A stretch of DNA of 64,000 nt from Aquamicrobium zhengzhouense (lineage in GTDB: Bacteria > Pseudomonadota > Alphaproteobacteria > Rhizobiales > Rhizobiaceae), in NCBI RefSeq assembly GCF_016124105.1, contig NZ_JADGMQ010000009.1, forward strand, positions 80,860 to 144,859. The letters run 5' to 3'. The notes beneath the pieces were generated by a model. That model was given only the letters and a program-made list of their open reading frames with translations, made no database searches and was not told the DNA's origin. The position numbers and the translations under genes are program-made. Positions 36,560 through 45,271 of this stretch are shown here, one piece after another (the stretch's first letter is position 1; each line of letters opens with the position of its first letter).

Positions 36560-37432
36560 ATGACTGTTGCTGCTCTTTCCGCAGAAGTGCCTGCCCGGCG
36601 AGGTCTCCTCTCACGCGCACGGCAGAAAATGCCGATGCTGATCTGGCTGTGTGCGCTTTGGCTTCTCGCAATGGTCCTGGTTGCCATCTTCGCCGACCTG
36701 CTCCGCCCCTATCCCATCACCAAGATGGATCTGAGCGCGCGTATGGCCGAGCCGGGAACGCCGGGCCATTGGCTGGGTACTGATGATCTGGGTCGGGACG
36801 TCCTGTCCCGGCTGATGCAGTCCATTCGCGTTTCGCTGGTGATCGCCTTCGGCGCGACCATCTTGTCCGCGGTCGTCGGGACGGGCCTCGGGTTTCTGGC
36901 TGCCCAGTTTCGCGGCTGGGTGGAGAACGCGGTAATGGCTCTGGCTGACTTCCAGGCCGCTCTGCCGTTCCTGATCATGTCTCTGGCGGTTCTCGCATTC
37001 TTCGGCACGTCGATGTTGCTGCTGGTCTGCTTGATGGGCTTCTATGGCTGGGAGCGTTATGCGCGCATCGCTCGCGGCCTTGCCATTTCCGCCTCTGCGC
37101 AAGGATATGCCGGCGCGGTGGTGCAACTCGGCGCAAAGCCGAGCCGGGTATATTTGCGTCATATCCTGCCCAACGTCGCCTCGACGCTGATCGTCTCCAT
37201 GACGCTGACCTTCCCGGAAATCATCCTCATGGAATCGGGCCTCAGTTTCCTCGGGCTCGGCGTACAGCCGCCACAGACCTCTCTTGGCAACATGGTCGGC
37301 TTTGGACGTGAATATCTGACGCGAGCACCCTGGATCATGCTCGCGCCATCGGTGGTCATCGTATTGACCACGCTGTCGATCTCGCTGCTCGGAGACTGGC
37401 TGCGCGACCGTCTCGATCCTACCATTCGTTGA
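36560..37432 (+). CDS. Opp/Dpp-type importer permease (DppC-like)
   Basis: This 290-residue partner permease has 'HWLGTDDLGRDVLSRLMQSIR' near residues 70-90, the DppC signature, and the coupling loop 'GYAGAVVQLGAKPSRVYLRH'. It follows the DppB-like gene by 12 bases and precedes the glycerophosphodiesterase by 15. Confidence 0.93.
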   Translation: MTVAALSAEVPARRGLLSRARQKMPMLIWLCALWLLAMVLVAIFADLLRPYPITKMDLSARMAEPGTPGHWLGTDDLGRDVLSRLMQSIRVSLVIAFGATILSAVVGTGLGFLAAQFRGWVENAVMALADFQAALPFLIMSLAVLAFFGTSMLLLVCLMGFYGWERYARIARGLAISASAQGYAGAVVQLGAKPSRVYLRHILPNVASTLIVSMTLTFPEIILMESGLSFLGLGVQPPQTSLGNMVGFGREYLTRAPWIMLAPSVVIVLTTLSISLLGDWLRDRLDPTIR

Positions 37433-37447
37433 ACCGGAAGACCCTCA

Positions 37448-38212
37448 ATGTCCCGCATCATGGCGCACCGCGGTGCCCGCAATCTTTGGGCCGAGAATTC
37501 GCTGCTCGGCTTTCGCAACACCCTTGAGTATGGGTTCGACGCGGTCGAATTCGATGTGCACCTCACCGATGAAGGTGAGATGGTTGTTATCCACGACGCC
37601 ACGCTGGAGCGTACTACTGATGGGAGGGGTGATGTACGCAAGCTGACCCCAGCAGAGCGCAAACAGCTCAAGCTGCGCGGTCCGGATGGCGCTCTGATTG
37701 ATGAATGCCCGCCTACTCTCGAGGAAGTTCTTGCCATTCTGGCTCAAGATCCGAGCATCGAGGCGTGGGTCGAACTCAAATCCGATGCCGATAACAGGCC
37801 ATATGATGGACTGATCGAAAAGGCGGCGTCAGCAATCCGGGCAGCCGGACTTGCACAGCGTGCTGCCCTGCACAGCTTTGACGTCAGCGTCGTCGAGAGA
37901 ATCCGCGAGATCGCGCCAGAGATGCGCCGCCTCGTTTCGGTCAACGCACAATCGGCCGAGCGTTATGGCGGTCTCGCTGCAATGATGGAGAAAGTGCGCG
38001 GCCTGCCGCACATCCTTGGCGTCCATCATGAATTGTTCGCTGCCGAATTTGACCTGATTGCCAGCGAATGGGGCGTCGAGAACTGCTCGGTCTGGACCGT
38101 CAATGACGCGGACCAGATGCGTCGATGGATTGAAGTCTATCCCGGCTTCATCGTCTCTGATGATCCGGTAACGCTTCAATCGTTGATGCGCGAAAAAGAG
38201 CCGGCGCAATGA
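37448..38212 (+). CDS. Glycerophosphodiester phosphodiesterase family enzyme (UgpQ-like)
   Basis: This 254-residue TIM-barrel enzyme hydrolyses glycerophosphodiesters to glycerol-3-phosphate and an alcohol. Catalytic signatures are complete: 'AHRGARNLWAENSLLGF' (His7, Arg8, Glu16), 'AVEFDVHLTDEGEMVVIHDATLERTTDG' (metal ligands Glu36 and Asp38 and second histidine near 51, quoted for location). No signal peptide, so it acts in the cytoplasm on imported solute. Its presence inside the importer operon is the best hint to the transported substrate. The stop overlaps the HAD gene by four bases. Confidence 0.93.
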   Translation: MSRIMAHRGARNLWAENSLLGFRNTLEYGFDAVEFDVHLTDEGEMVVIHDATLERTTDGRGDVRKLTPAERKQLKLRGPDGALIDECPPTLEEVLAILAQDPSIEAWVELKSDADNRPYDGLIEKAASAIRAAGLAQRAALHSFDVSVVERIREIAPEMRRLVSVNAQSAERYGGLAAMMEKVRGLPHILGVHHELFAAEFDLIASEWGVENCSVWTVNDADQMRRWIEVYPGFIVSDDPVTLQSLMREKEPAQ

Positions 38213-38889
38213 GCCGCGTCAAGGCAATCCTCTTCGATTGTGACGGTGTTCTCATCGATAGTGAGCCAATGGGCTGCGGTTCCCTGGCACAGGCAGTTAC
38301 AGAAGCTGGGCATCCTATGAGCCAGCACGAGGCGAGGGCGGTATTTTCCGGGAATGCGGCACGAGACAGCCGTAATTGGATGGCTTCGAACGGGTTGGAC
38401 GCAGCAACGGTGTTTGCCCGCAGCGATGACATCCTTTTTGAGATGTTCGAAACTTCGGTGCCCTACATTCCGGGCATTGAAGAGGTGCTGCGCGACTTTC
38501 CGCTCAAGCGCGCAATCTGCTCCAATTCCTCGGTGCTGCGCCTTGAGCTCTCGATCTGCCGGACGCCTCTTGCGGCGTATTTCGGGCGGCATGTCTATTC
38601 TGCCGAACATGTAGCGCAGCCGAAGCCTGCACCTGATATGGCACTTCATGCCTGCCGCGAGCTTGGCGTTCTGCCGCATGAGGCAATCTTCATCGACGAC
38701 AATATTCACGGAATCAGATGCGCCCGCGAAGCGGGCTGTATCGCCGTCGGCTTCGTCGGACCATCAGATGATCGTCATGACCATGACCAGACCTTGCGCG
38801 CGGCGGGGGCTCACCATGTCGTCAACGGCATGAGCGATTTCCACGCACTTTTGACCACACTCACGACCGAAATATTCGAGGTAATTTGA
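38209..38889 (+). CDS. HAD-superfamily phosphatase/phosphomutase-like hydrolase
   Basis: This 226-residue protein of the beta-phosphoglucomutase-like HAD group has all four motifs: DCDGVLIDSEP (nucleophile Asp9), 'AICSNSS' (motif II, about 103-109), KPAPDM (motif III lysine near 143) and FIDDN (motif IV). It probably dephosphorylates a small sugar or polyol phosphate produced by the neighbouring phosphodiesterase, e.g. a glycerol-phosphate-like product; this is inference. It is coupled to the previous gene and lies one base from the next. Confidence 0.9.
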   Translation: MSRVKAILFDCDGVLIDSEPMGCGSLAQAVTEAGHPMSQHEARAVFSGNAARDSRNWMASNGLDAATVFARSDDILFEMFETSVPYIPGIEEVLRDFPLKRAICSNSSVLRLELSICRTPLAAYFGRHVYSAEHVAQPKPAPDMALHACRELGVLPHEAIFIDDNIHGIRCAREAGCIAVGFVGPSDDRHDHDQTLRAAGAHHVVNGMSDFHALLTTLTTEIFEVI

Positions 38890-38890
38890 G

Positions 38891-39715
38891 ATGAGCGAAC
38901 TTCCCCTTCTCGGCGCGGCGATGCCCGTTGACGTTCTTGAGACACTGCAGGACTTTATCGTCAACGAACACCGCGATCTTGAACTGCAGGACTTCTGTGT
39001 CCCGGGTGTTCTTGATGATGATTGGAAGCCGATCGCCGACCGCGCGAAGGAGCTCCTGTCAGGTTACCGCGGTCGCCTCGGCATTCATGGCCCTTTCTGG
39101 GGCCTGCACATCGCAAGCCCTGACCGGGAAATCCAGAAGGTCGTCACACGTCGCATGATGCAGGGGCTGGATGTCTGCGAGCACCTGTCGGCAACGCAGA
39201 TGGTAATCCACTCGCCTTACATCACTTGGGATTACAACAATCTTGATAACGCGCCCGGGCGTCAGGCCTACCAGGCGGTTCTCGACCACGCCCATGCAAC
39301 ACTCGACGAAGTGGTGCGCCGTTCCGAGGAAATCGGCGTGACCATGGTCGTCGAGAACATCATGGACAAGGATCCGGATATTCGTCGTACGCTGGTTGAG
39401 GATTTCAACACAAGCGCAATGGCCGTCTCGATTGACACGGGCCACGCCCATTATGCCTGCGGCTCAACGGGTGCGCCTCCGGTTGATTATTTCGTGCGCC
39501 GCGCCGGAAACTCGCTGCAGCACATCCACCTGCAGGATGCCGACGGCTATGCCGACCGGCACTGGAACATTGGCGAGGGGAATATCAGCTGGCATGCCGT
39601 TTTCCGCGCGCTTGGCGAACTGACATCGCAACCTCGCCTCATTCTGGAACTGCGTGACAAGACCGGTATCCTGCCATCCGTTGAATGGCTTCGCAGCTGT
39701 AATCTGGCACGCTAA
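38891..39715 (+). CDS. Xylose-isomerase-like TIM-barrel protein (sugar phosphate isomerase/epimerase family)
   Basis: This 274-residue protein belongs to the AP endonuclease family 2 barrel. Metal-site segments are visible: 'RLGIHGPFWGLHIAS' (near residue 60), 'MVVENIMDKD' (glutamate, about 156), 'VSIDTGHAHYA' (Asp/His, about 179-189), 'HIHLQDADGYADRHWNIGEG' and a final 'LILELRD'. Family members isomerise or epimerise sugars or cleave DNA; an epimerase or isomerase role fits an operon for a sugar-containing solute. It is the last gene of the operon, followed by a strong inverted repeat. Confidence 0.9.
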   Translation: MSELPLLGAAMPVDVLETLQDFIVNEHRDLELQDFCVPGVLDDDWKPIADRAKELLSGYRGRLGIHGPFWGLHIASPDREIQKVVTRRMMQGLDVCEHLSATQMVIHSPYITWDYNNLDNAPGRQAYQAVLDHAHATLDEVVRRSEEIGVTMVVENIMDKDPDIRRTLVEDFNTSAMAVSIDTGHAHYACGSTGAPPVDYFVRRAGNSLQHIHLQDADGYADRHWNIGEGNISWHAVFRALGELTSQPRLILELRDKTGILPSVEWLRSCNLAR

Positions 39716-39734
39716 GCGGCGCGCCGTGACATCA

Positions 39735-39766
39735 GTCTTTGGCGCTGTAACCGTAGCGCCAAAGAC
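39735..39766. terminator. Strong inverted repeat between convergent operons
   Basis: GTCTTTGGCGCT (39735-39746) and AGCGCCAAAGAC (39755-39766) make a perfect 12-bp stem with an 8-base loop. It sits between the end of the second importer operon and the end of the SRPBCC gene. No T run follows on either side. It may act as a bidirectional terminator or block read-through into the opposite gene. Confidence 0.6.
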
Positions 39767-39797
39767 CATCTCGGCATCTCATGGCGATAGCGGCCGA

Positions 39798-40700
39798 TCA
39801 CTGCTTCAAGATAAAGCGCTCCAGCTTGCCGAGGGTCTCGTAGCCAAGCTCGACCGCGCCGAAACCCTTCGCCGACTGGAATTCGGCAGCGGTTGAAAAC
39901 ACCATGCCGAGCGTCACCGTCGTTGCACCATCGGCTTCGTCAAACGACGCCCAGGCATCGGCGTGTTTCGGACCGTTTTCGCCCCACAACAATTCGTAGC
40001 CGATGCGCTCCTGCGGCTTTACCGCGTTGTAGTGATGATGGTTGGGATAGACGGTCCCGTCTGGGCCGATCATGTCGAACACCCATTCGCCGCCTTCGCG
40101 CAGATCGATGCGGCTTGTGCGGCACGAAAACCCCTCCGGGCCCCACCATTGCGGCAAGGTCTTTTCGTTCATCCACGCGCCCCAAACGGCGCTGCGCGGA
40201 GCGCGGATCAGTTTTTGCAAGATCATGGTGCGCTCGGCGACACCCGCCAGATTGTCGAGCCCACCATCAAAGCCTTGCTGGTAATCTCCCGACATGTCGC
40301 CGACGAGCGAGGACAGTTGAACCGTCACGATCACCTTGGATCGCGCGCCAAGATCGACGAAATCGGCGGTGATGAGCGAGGCGGACAGGCTCTCGCCCTC
40401 GCAGGAAATGACTTCGTAATTGACGCTACGTGCTTGCGGGTAAAGCTCGAGCCAGCCGCATTCGCAGCGGATATTCGGCTGACCCTCGACCTTGCAGATC
40501 GAGACTTCGCGCCCGCCCTTTCGCGTGTCGGCTTCGATGAAATCGACAGTCACCGCCGGTGTTGGCGCAGCCCACACGGCGCGCGCGGCGGGAGCGGTCC
40601 AGGCAAGCCACAGTGCCGAGACGGGCGCTGCGACCTCGCGTTCAAAGGTGAGTGTTGCGAAGCGATCGTCAGTCTTTGTCGCCAGATTCTGCTTTGTCAT
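39798..40700 (-). CDS. Double SRPBCC (AHSA1-like) domain protein
   Basis: The 300-residue protein contains two SRPBCC/AHSA1 domains in tandem, about residues 15-150 ('FEREVAAPVSALWLAWTAP') and 155-298 ('LQKLIRAPRSAVWGAWMNE', 'PQWWGPEGFSCR'). These are hydrophobic-pocket folds that bind lipids or other small hydrophobic molecules; despite the AHSA1 name, bacterial members are not proven Hsp90 cochaperones. It overlaps by 32 bases the ArsR-type regulator gene upstream, a pairing seen repeatedly in bacteria, which implies shared control. Confidence 0.88.
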   Translation of the reverse strand: MTKQNLATKTDDRFATLTFEREVAAPVSALWLAWTAPAARAVWAAPTPAVTVDFIEADTRKGGREVSICKVEGQPNIRCECGWLELYPQARSVNYEVISCEGESLSASLITADFVDLGARSKVIVTVQLSSLVGDMSGDYQQGFDGGLDNLAGVAERTMILQKLIRAPRSAVWGAWMNEKTLPQWWGPEGFSCRTSRIDLREGGEWVFDMIGPDGTVYPNHHHYNAVKPQERIGYELLWGENGPKHADAWASFDEADGATTVTLGMVFSTAAEFQSAKGFGAVELGYETLGKLERFILKQ

Positions 40701-41037
40701 GTGCGTTCTCCTCCATCATGCGCATGACGAACTGGTCGAGACGATCGAGCCGCGCCGCCCAGACCGCCCGTTGCTCCTCGATCCACGCCCGCGCGGGTTC
40801 CATGGCTTCCGGCCGGATGGCGCAGGTGCGGATACGTCCGTCCTTGCTCGACACGATCAAACCGGCCTCCTCCAGCACCGACAGATGCCGCATGACCGTT
40901 GGCAGCTTCAGCCCCGTCGGTTCCGCCAGATCCGTCACCGCCGCCGGCCCCTCCGCCAACTGCGCGAGGATCGCCCGGCGCGTCCCATCCGCCATCGCGT
41001 GAAACAGAAGTGAAAGGTCAGGATCATGTTTAGCCAT
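40669..41037 (-). CDS. ArsR-family winged-helix regulator
   Basis: This 122-residue helix-turn-helix protein ('LFHAMADGTRRAILAQLAEG', 'LKLPTVMRHLSVLEEAGLI') belongs to the ArsR/SmtB group without the usual metal-binding cysteine motif. It is therefore probably a small-molecule-responsive repressor. The ATG at 41037 is chosen over an upstream one at 41052 as it begins the family-like N-terminus. It is the first gene of a two-gene unit with the SRPBCC protein, likely its target. It is divergent from recQ, with about 140 bases between them. Confidence 0.9.
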   Translation of the reverse strand: MAKHDPDLSLLFHAMADGTRRAILAQLAEGPAAVTDLAEPTGLKLPTVMRHLSVLEEAGLIVSSKDGRIRTCAIRPEAMEPARAWIEEQRAVWAARLDRLDQFVMRMMEENAHDKAESGDKD

Positions 41038-41178
41038 AATGCTAAGTATCACGGGGCATGAACGTCAGCAAGTAAAACTTCACCGATTGGCTAAGTGTTA
41101 GACGCGACCAAGTCGCAGCGCCTTGTCTGGACGGAACCTGCTAAGAGGTACCAAAATCCGATTCTACAGTTGAGCTTG

Positions 41179-42984
41179 ATGAACCCTGCCGCTCTCGAAA
41201 TCCTGAAAACCGTCTACGGTTATGATGCCTTTCGCGGGCCGCAGGCGAAGATTGTCGATCATGTGATGGAGGGCAACAACGCCTTCGTCCTGATGCCGAC
41301 AGGTGGCGGCAAGTCGCTGTGTTATCAGATCCCGGCGATCGCACGGCCGGGCATGGGGCTGGTCGTCTCGCCGCTTCTGGCGCTGATGGCAGATCAGGTT
41401 GCGGCTCTGCGCGAAGCTGGCGTGCGCGCAGCAGCGCTCAATTCCGACCTGCCGCCCGATGCGCGCCGGGCGCTGTGGCGCGACATCGAAAACGGCCATC
41501 TCGATCTTCTCTATGTCGCGCCGGAAACGCTGCTGCGCCCGGACGTGCTCGAAATGCTGACGGGCGTTCGCCTGTCTCTGATCGCAATCGATGAGGCGCA
41601 TTGCCTGTCGCAATGGGGCCACGACTTTCGCCCGTCCTATCGCCAGCTCGACATTCTGGTGCGCCATTTCCCCGACACGCCGCGCATGGCGCTGACCGCG
41701 ACGGCGGACGAACCGACCCGCGAAGAGATCCTCGCGCATCTCAATATCGACGAGGATGACGCCTTCATCGCCGGGTTTGACCGGCCAAACATCCGCTACG
41801 CGATCGAGGAAAAGGACAATCCGCGCGCGCAGCTGAAGGATTTTCTCAAGCGCCACAAGGGCGAAAGCGGCATCGTTTATTGCCTGTCAAAGCGCAAGGT
41901 CGAGGAGACCGCCGCCTGGCTGCGAGAACAGGGCCACGATGCGCTGGCCTATCATGCCGGCATGGACAAGGCTGACCGCGAGGCCAACCAGATGACCTTC
42001 CAACGCGGCGAAGCCGTCATCATGGTCGCGACGGTCGCCTTCGGCATGGGCATCGACAAGCCGGACGTGCGTTTCGTTGCGCATTTTGACCTGCCCGGCA
42101 GCATCGAAGCGTTTTATCAGGAGACGGGCCGCGCCGGCCGTGATGGTCTGCCGTCCGAGACGCTGATGCTCTACGGCTCCGACGATATCGGACTGCGCAC
42201 CCGCTTCATCGAAGAGTCCGACGCGCCCGACCAGCGCAAACATATGGAGCGGCAGAAGCTCGATGCGCTGCTGGGTCTTGCCGAGACGGCCGGCTGTCGT
42301 CGGCAGGTGCTGCTTTCCTACTTTGGCGATCAGTCCGAGCCGTGCGGCAATTGCGATACCTGCGCTGCGCCGCCCAAAATGTTCGATGGCACGATCGCGG
42401 CGCAAAAGGCGCTGTCCTGCATTTATCGCACCGGCGAGCGCTTTGGTCAGGGCTACATCATCGACGTTCTGCTCGGCACCGAAAACGAGCGCATCCGCCA
42501 GTTCGGCCACAACAAGATTTCGACCTTCGGCATAGGTCAGGAGCACAACAGCCGCACCTGGCGTGCGATCTTGCGCCAGCTGATCGCGCTGCGTCTGGTC
42601 GAGGTGGATCTCGCCGGCCATGGCGGGCTGTCGATCGCACGTGCGGGCCGCGATTTCCTGCGCGACAAGCCAACCTTGATGCTGCGCCAGCCGGGCCTGC
42701 AGCGCGAGCGCAACCGCACGATCGCCAGCGGCAGCAGCGCGGCGCAATCACAGCTCAGCGAACACGATCAGGGCCTGTTTCAGGCGCTGCGCCAAAAGCG
42801 CATGGAGCTTGCCCGCGCGCAAAACGTCCCGCCCTACGTCATCTTCCACGACAAGACGCTGCTGGAACTCGCCGCTGCCAAGCCCTCATCGCGCGCCGAG
42901 ATGGGCCAAGTGCCCGGCATCGGCGAAGCCAAGCTCGACCGCTACGGCCCCGCCTTCCTGCTGGTCATCGCCGAATATCAGTAG
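41179..42984 (+). CDS. recQ: ATP-dependent DNA helicase RecQ
   Basis: This 601-residue 3'-5' helicase of recombination and repair is complete. Walker A MPTGGGKS (about 39-46), DEAH box with 'IAIDEAHCLSQWGHDFRPSY', helicase motif VI 'ETGRAGRDG' and the RQC zinc-binding cysteines ('CGNCDTC', with a Cys further upstream) are present. A C-terminal HRDC domain (about 525-600, 'LRQKRMELARAQNVPPYVIFHD') follows. The ATG at 41179 matches the usual RecQ N-terminus; an upstream in-frame start at 41095 would add an unlikely extension. It is a stand-alone gene on the replicon. Confidence 0.95.
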   Translation: MNPAALEILKTVYGYDAFRGPQAKIVDHVMEGNNAFVLMPTGGGKSLCYQIPAIARPGMGLVVSPLLALMADQVAALREAGVRAAALNSDLPPDARRALWRDIENGHLDLLYVAPETLLRPDVLEMLTGVRLSLIAIDEAHCLSQWGHDFRPSYRQLDILVRHFPDTPRMALTATADEPTREEILAHLNIDEDDAFIAGFDRPNIRYAIEEKDNPRAQLKDFLKRHKGESGIVYCLSKRKVEETAAWLREQGHDALAYHAGMDKADREANQMTFQRGEAVIMVATVAFGMGIDKPDVRFVAHFDLPGSIEAFYQETGRAGRDGLPSETLMLYGSDDIGLRTRFIEESDAPDQRKHMERQKLDALLGLAETAGCRRQVLLSYFGDQSEPCGNCDTCAAPPKMFDGTIAAQKALSCIYRTGERFGQGYIIDVLLGTENERIRQFGHNKISTFGIGQEHNSRTWRAILRQLIALRLVEVDLAGHGGLSIARAGRDFLRDKPTLMLRQPGLQRERNRTIASGSSAAQSQLSEHDQGLFQALRQKRMELARAQNVPPYVIFHDKTLLELAAAKPSSRAEMGQVPGIGEAKLDRYGPAFLLVIAEYQ

Positions 42985-43291
42985 CGTCGCTGCAACAACC
43001 CACTGGACACGATTTCCACCTCCTAATCCGGGGAGGGGCGCCTCTCGCTCTGCCATCTACAGGGCGAGGGGGTGGGAGCAGCGCGTTTGCCCTCGAGAAA
43101 CAGTCAGCTGGCCGGATTTACATAGCTTTTTCGACCGCTGGGCGTAGTATTCCATATGACTGATAAGGCAAGATTATCGCTCATAATTGGTGATCGCTAG
43201 CTTGTGCGGTTTTGTTAAAATGAATCCGTCATAGTGCACGATCTCCTTGTCTGAATGGGACTCCCAAGGATCCGGGATTGGTCTGAGAACG
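42985..43291. other. Gene-free gap after recQ
   Basis: No coding frame is supported here. It contains a GC-rich stretch with short inverted segments (about 43015-43085) and then an AT-rich stretch. It marks the left border of the region of gene remnants. Confidence 0.4.
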
Positions 43292-43985
43292 CTAACGTTG
43301 CCGCTCTACCGCAATCCGCACTGGCACGGACTTTGCCGCTGGCGTTTTGCTTTCCTGGGAGTAGTGCCAGAGAGGAATGAGGGCGTTGCATTCTGGGTAG
43401 TAGGCGGCGATCGTACCGGAGGGCAGGTCGTAATCGATCACCTGAAAGCCGCCCATGCTGCGGTTGATCCCGTCATCAACGGCGGTGGTCAACCTTGCGG
43501 TCCCGTCTTTTTCGATGCCGAGTCGCTCGCGATCCTTGCGGTTCATCATCACGATCATGCGCGAGCCGTGAATGCCGCGAAGGCGATCATCATAGCCGTA
43601 GACCGTCGTGTTGAACTGGTCGTTCGAGCGAAGGGTGATCAGCCGCAATATGTCTGGATCATTTCCCTCGTCGAAGGAGGCGTTCAGCGCCTGCGGCACC
43701 TTGAAATTGGCACGACCCGTATCGGTCTCCCATCGACGGTCCCGGGCCGGGACGGGCCGCGCGAAGCCGCCCGGAATGTCGAGCCTCGCATTGAAATTCC
43801 TGAAATCTGCCGGAAAGATGGCCGCGATTTCGTCACGCACCAGGGCATAGTCGCCCACCCATTCATCCCACGGCACACGCCCGTTTGGCAAAAGCGATGC
43901 CTTGGCGATCTTGGTGACGATACGCGGTTCGGAGCAAAGGTGCGGGCTGGCAGGCTTGTATTTGCCGCGCGAGGCGCGGACATGA
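43292..43985 (-). pseudogene. C-terminal remnant of a FdhF/YdeP-type molybdopterin oxidoreductase
   Basis: The minus strand encodes about 230 residues matching only the C-terminal part of the YdeP/FdhF-type formate-dehydrogenase-like family: 'ASRGKYKPASPHLCSEPRIV', 'WETDTGRANFKVP' and the molybdopterin-guanine-dinucleotide-binding domain 'LRSNDQFNTTVYGYDDRLRG'. A full protein is about 750 residues, so more than two thirds, including the catalytic and iron-sulfur regions, is missing. The 5' side is fused out of context to a FUSC remnant. It has no start of its own and is surely non-functional. Confidence 0.8.
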
Positions 43986-44014
43986 CGAACACCGTGCCGA
44001 TCTGCAATAGGCAC

Positions 44015-44304
44015 ACAGCAGCACGATGCCCGAGCGCCGGCGCTCGGGCGCAAAACGACCGAACAGCGCCACCAGCGTTCCAATGCGGCCAAGCCGATCA
44101 GATGGGACCAAGGTGAAAGATGGATCAGTGGCAGCACGATGGCCGCCGCCAGCGCGGATTGTAAGCCCGCGAGAACGGAATTGCGCAGCGAAGGCTGCCG
44201 GGCCAGCGCCAGGCTGTCGCGCAATAAGTGCAGCAGCAGGTGGCTAGCGGTATCATCCCGGCGCGCCGGGTGGAATCCGATTCTGGCTCGACGGGTACGC
44301 TCAT
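44015..44304 (-). pseudogene. Frameshifted N-terminal remnant of a FUSC-family membrane protein
   Basis: From an ATG at 44304 with AGGAG upstream (MSVPVEPESDSTRRAG) the reading switches frame to 'SLRNSVLAGLQSALAAAIVL' and 'SPWSHLIGLAAL'. It then switches again to 'LVALFGRFAPERRRSGIVLL'. Joined, these segments read as the N-terminal helices of a FUSC/YccS-type aromatic-acid efflux protein. At least two frameshifts and loss of the rest make it a pseudogene. It starts 30 bases after the stop of the GST remnant, so the two were probably once an operon. Confidence 0.7.
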
Positions 44305-44333
44305 CAGTGATCTCCTGTGCCCCCGCCCACCCT

Positions 44334-44764
44334 TCACGCGCTTTTTAGCGTGGCCGGCAGTTCCGGGCCCAGCGGAACGATGCCGGCCGGGTTGAGGGCC
44401 TTGACAGAATAATAGCCGGACTTGATGTGGTCGATATCGACCGTTTCGCGAATTCCGGGAACTGCCAAGACGCGCTCGATATAGCGAGGGAGGCTCGCAT
44501 AGTCGGCAATGCGACGCAGTTTGCACTTGAAGAGGCTGTGATAGGCGACGTCGAAGCGCACCGGCGTCACAAAGAGCCGCACATCGGCCTCGGTGGACCG
44601 CCGCCGCCCGAAAGGAAATTTCGGCCATCGGGAAAGCGCTGTTCCAGCTCGTCCAGCATCGCGAAGACCTCGTGGAAGGCTTCTTCATAGGCCATCTGTG
44701 TCGTGGCGAAGCCGGTGCTGAGGAAGAGAGCAGCGCTTCTTTTGTCAGCCACCTCCTGCGTCAT
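44334..44764 (-). pseudogene. Truncated, frameshifted glutathionyl-hydroquinone reductase (GST family)
   Basis: Two overlapping frames together spell the C-terminal domain of a YqjG/ECM4-type glutathionyl-hydroquinone reductase: 'GFATTQMAYEEAFHEVFAML' then, in another frame, 'RLFVTPVRFDVAYHSLFKC' and 'VDIDHIKSGYYSVKALNP'. The break is near 44597, where one base appears missing inside a Gly-Pro-Thr-Glu-Ala-Asp stretch. The N-terminal thioredoxin domain with the catalytic cysteine is absent. A normal protein is about 320 residues; this keeps about 140. The ATG at 44764 overlaps the stop of the BetT remnant. Confidence 0.8.
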
Positions 44765-45255
44765 TCCTTCTTCTCGGAAAGATCTAGGACATCTTCACCG
44801 CCCTTCGGTACGATCGACTGCTGGCCCGCAGGTGGCATCGTTGGTGTAAGGACTGAAGCCGTATTTGTGTCCGTCGAGACAGTAAGGAATGCAAGGTGCG
44901 CTTCGTACCGGTCGAGCACATCGTCTATCACCTGTTGCCGGGTCAGGCCCATCAGATCGTACCCGCCTGAACCGATCTGGGTAAAGACCTCGAGGCGGTA
45001 GTAGACATCGGTCTCCCGCGACATGCGTCCGCTGAACATCGGCACCGGGGCCTCGACGAGCGCGACCTGATAGTGGAAGGCCCGGAACGTGTTCATCGAC
45101 ACCCGCAATACAGGCTCCTCGATGCCCTTCGCGTTGGTCATAGACGTCTGTTCGACCTCGTAGTCCTGGCTCCGGAATTCACGGTCGATGGCAATGCCGC
45201 GTGGGGCAAGGCGTGCTCGATCGACGACCCTGAATGCGAAGCCTGCCAGTAAGCG
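44761..45255 (-). pseudogene. C-terminal cytoplasmic remnant of a BCCT-type choline/betaine transporter (BetT-like)
   Basis: About 165 residues ending at 44761 match the C-terminal regulatory tail of BetT-type transporters: 'FHYQVALVEAPVPMFSG', 'TDVYYRLEVFTQIGSGGYDL' and 'QQVIDDVLDRYEAHLAFL'. The twelve transmembrane helices are missing. Upstream of about 45255 the frame continues only as the antisense of the ribonucleotide reductase gene, so the break lies there. The long open frame that extends to 45630 is therefore chimeric and not a real gene. Confidence 0.72.
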
Positions 45256-45271
45256 GCGATCAAGGAGAAAT

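Noticed and set aside
39798..40700. SRPBCC/AHSA1 protein as an Hsp90 co-chaperone partner of HtpG in this window
   Set aside because: Bacterial members of this fold are not established Hsp90 activators and the genes are 12 kb apart; paired with ArsR, a ligand-binding role is more likely.
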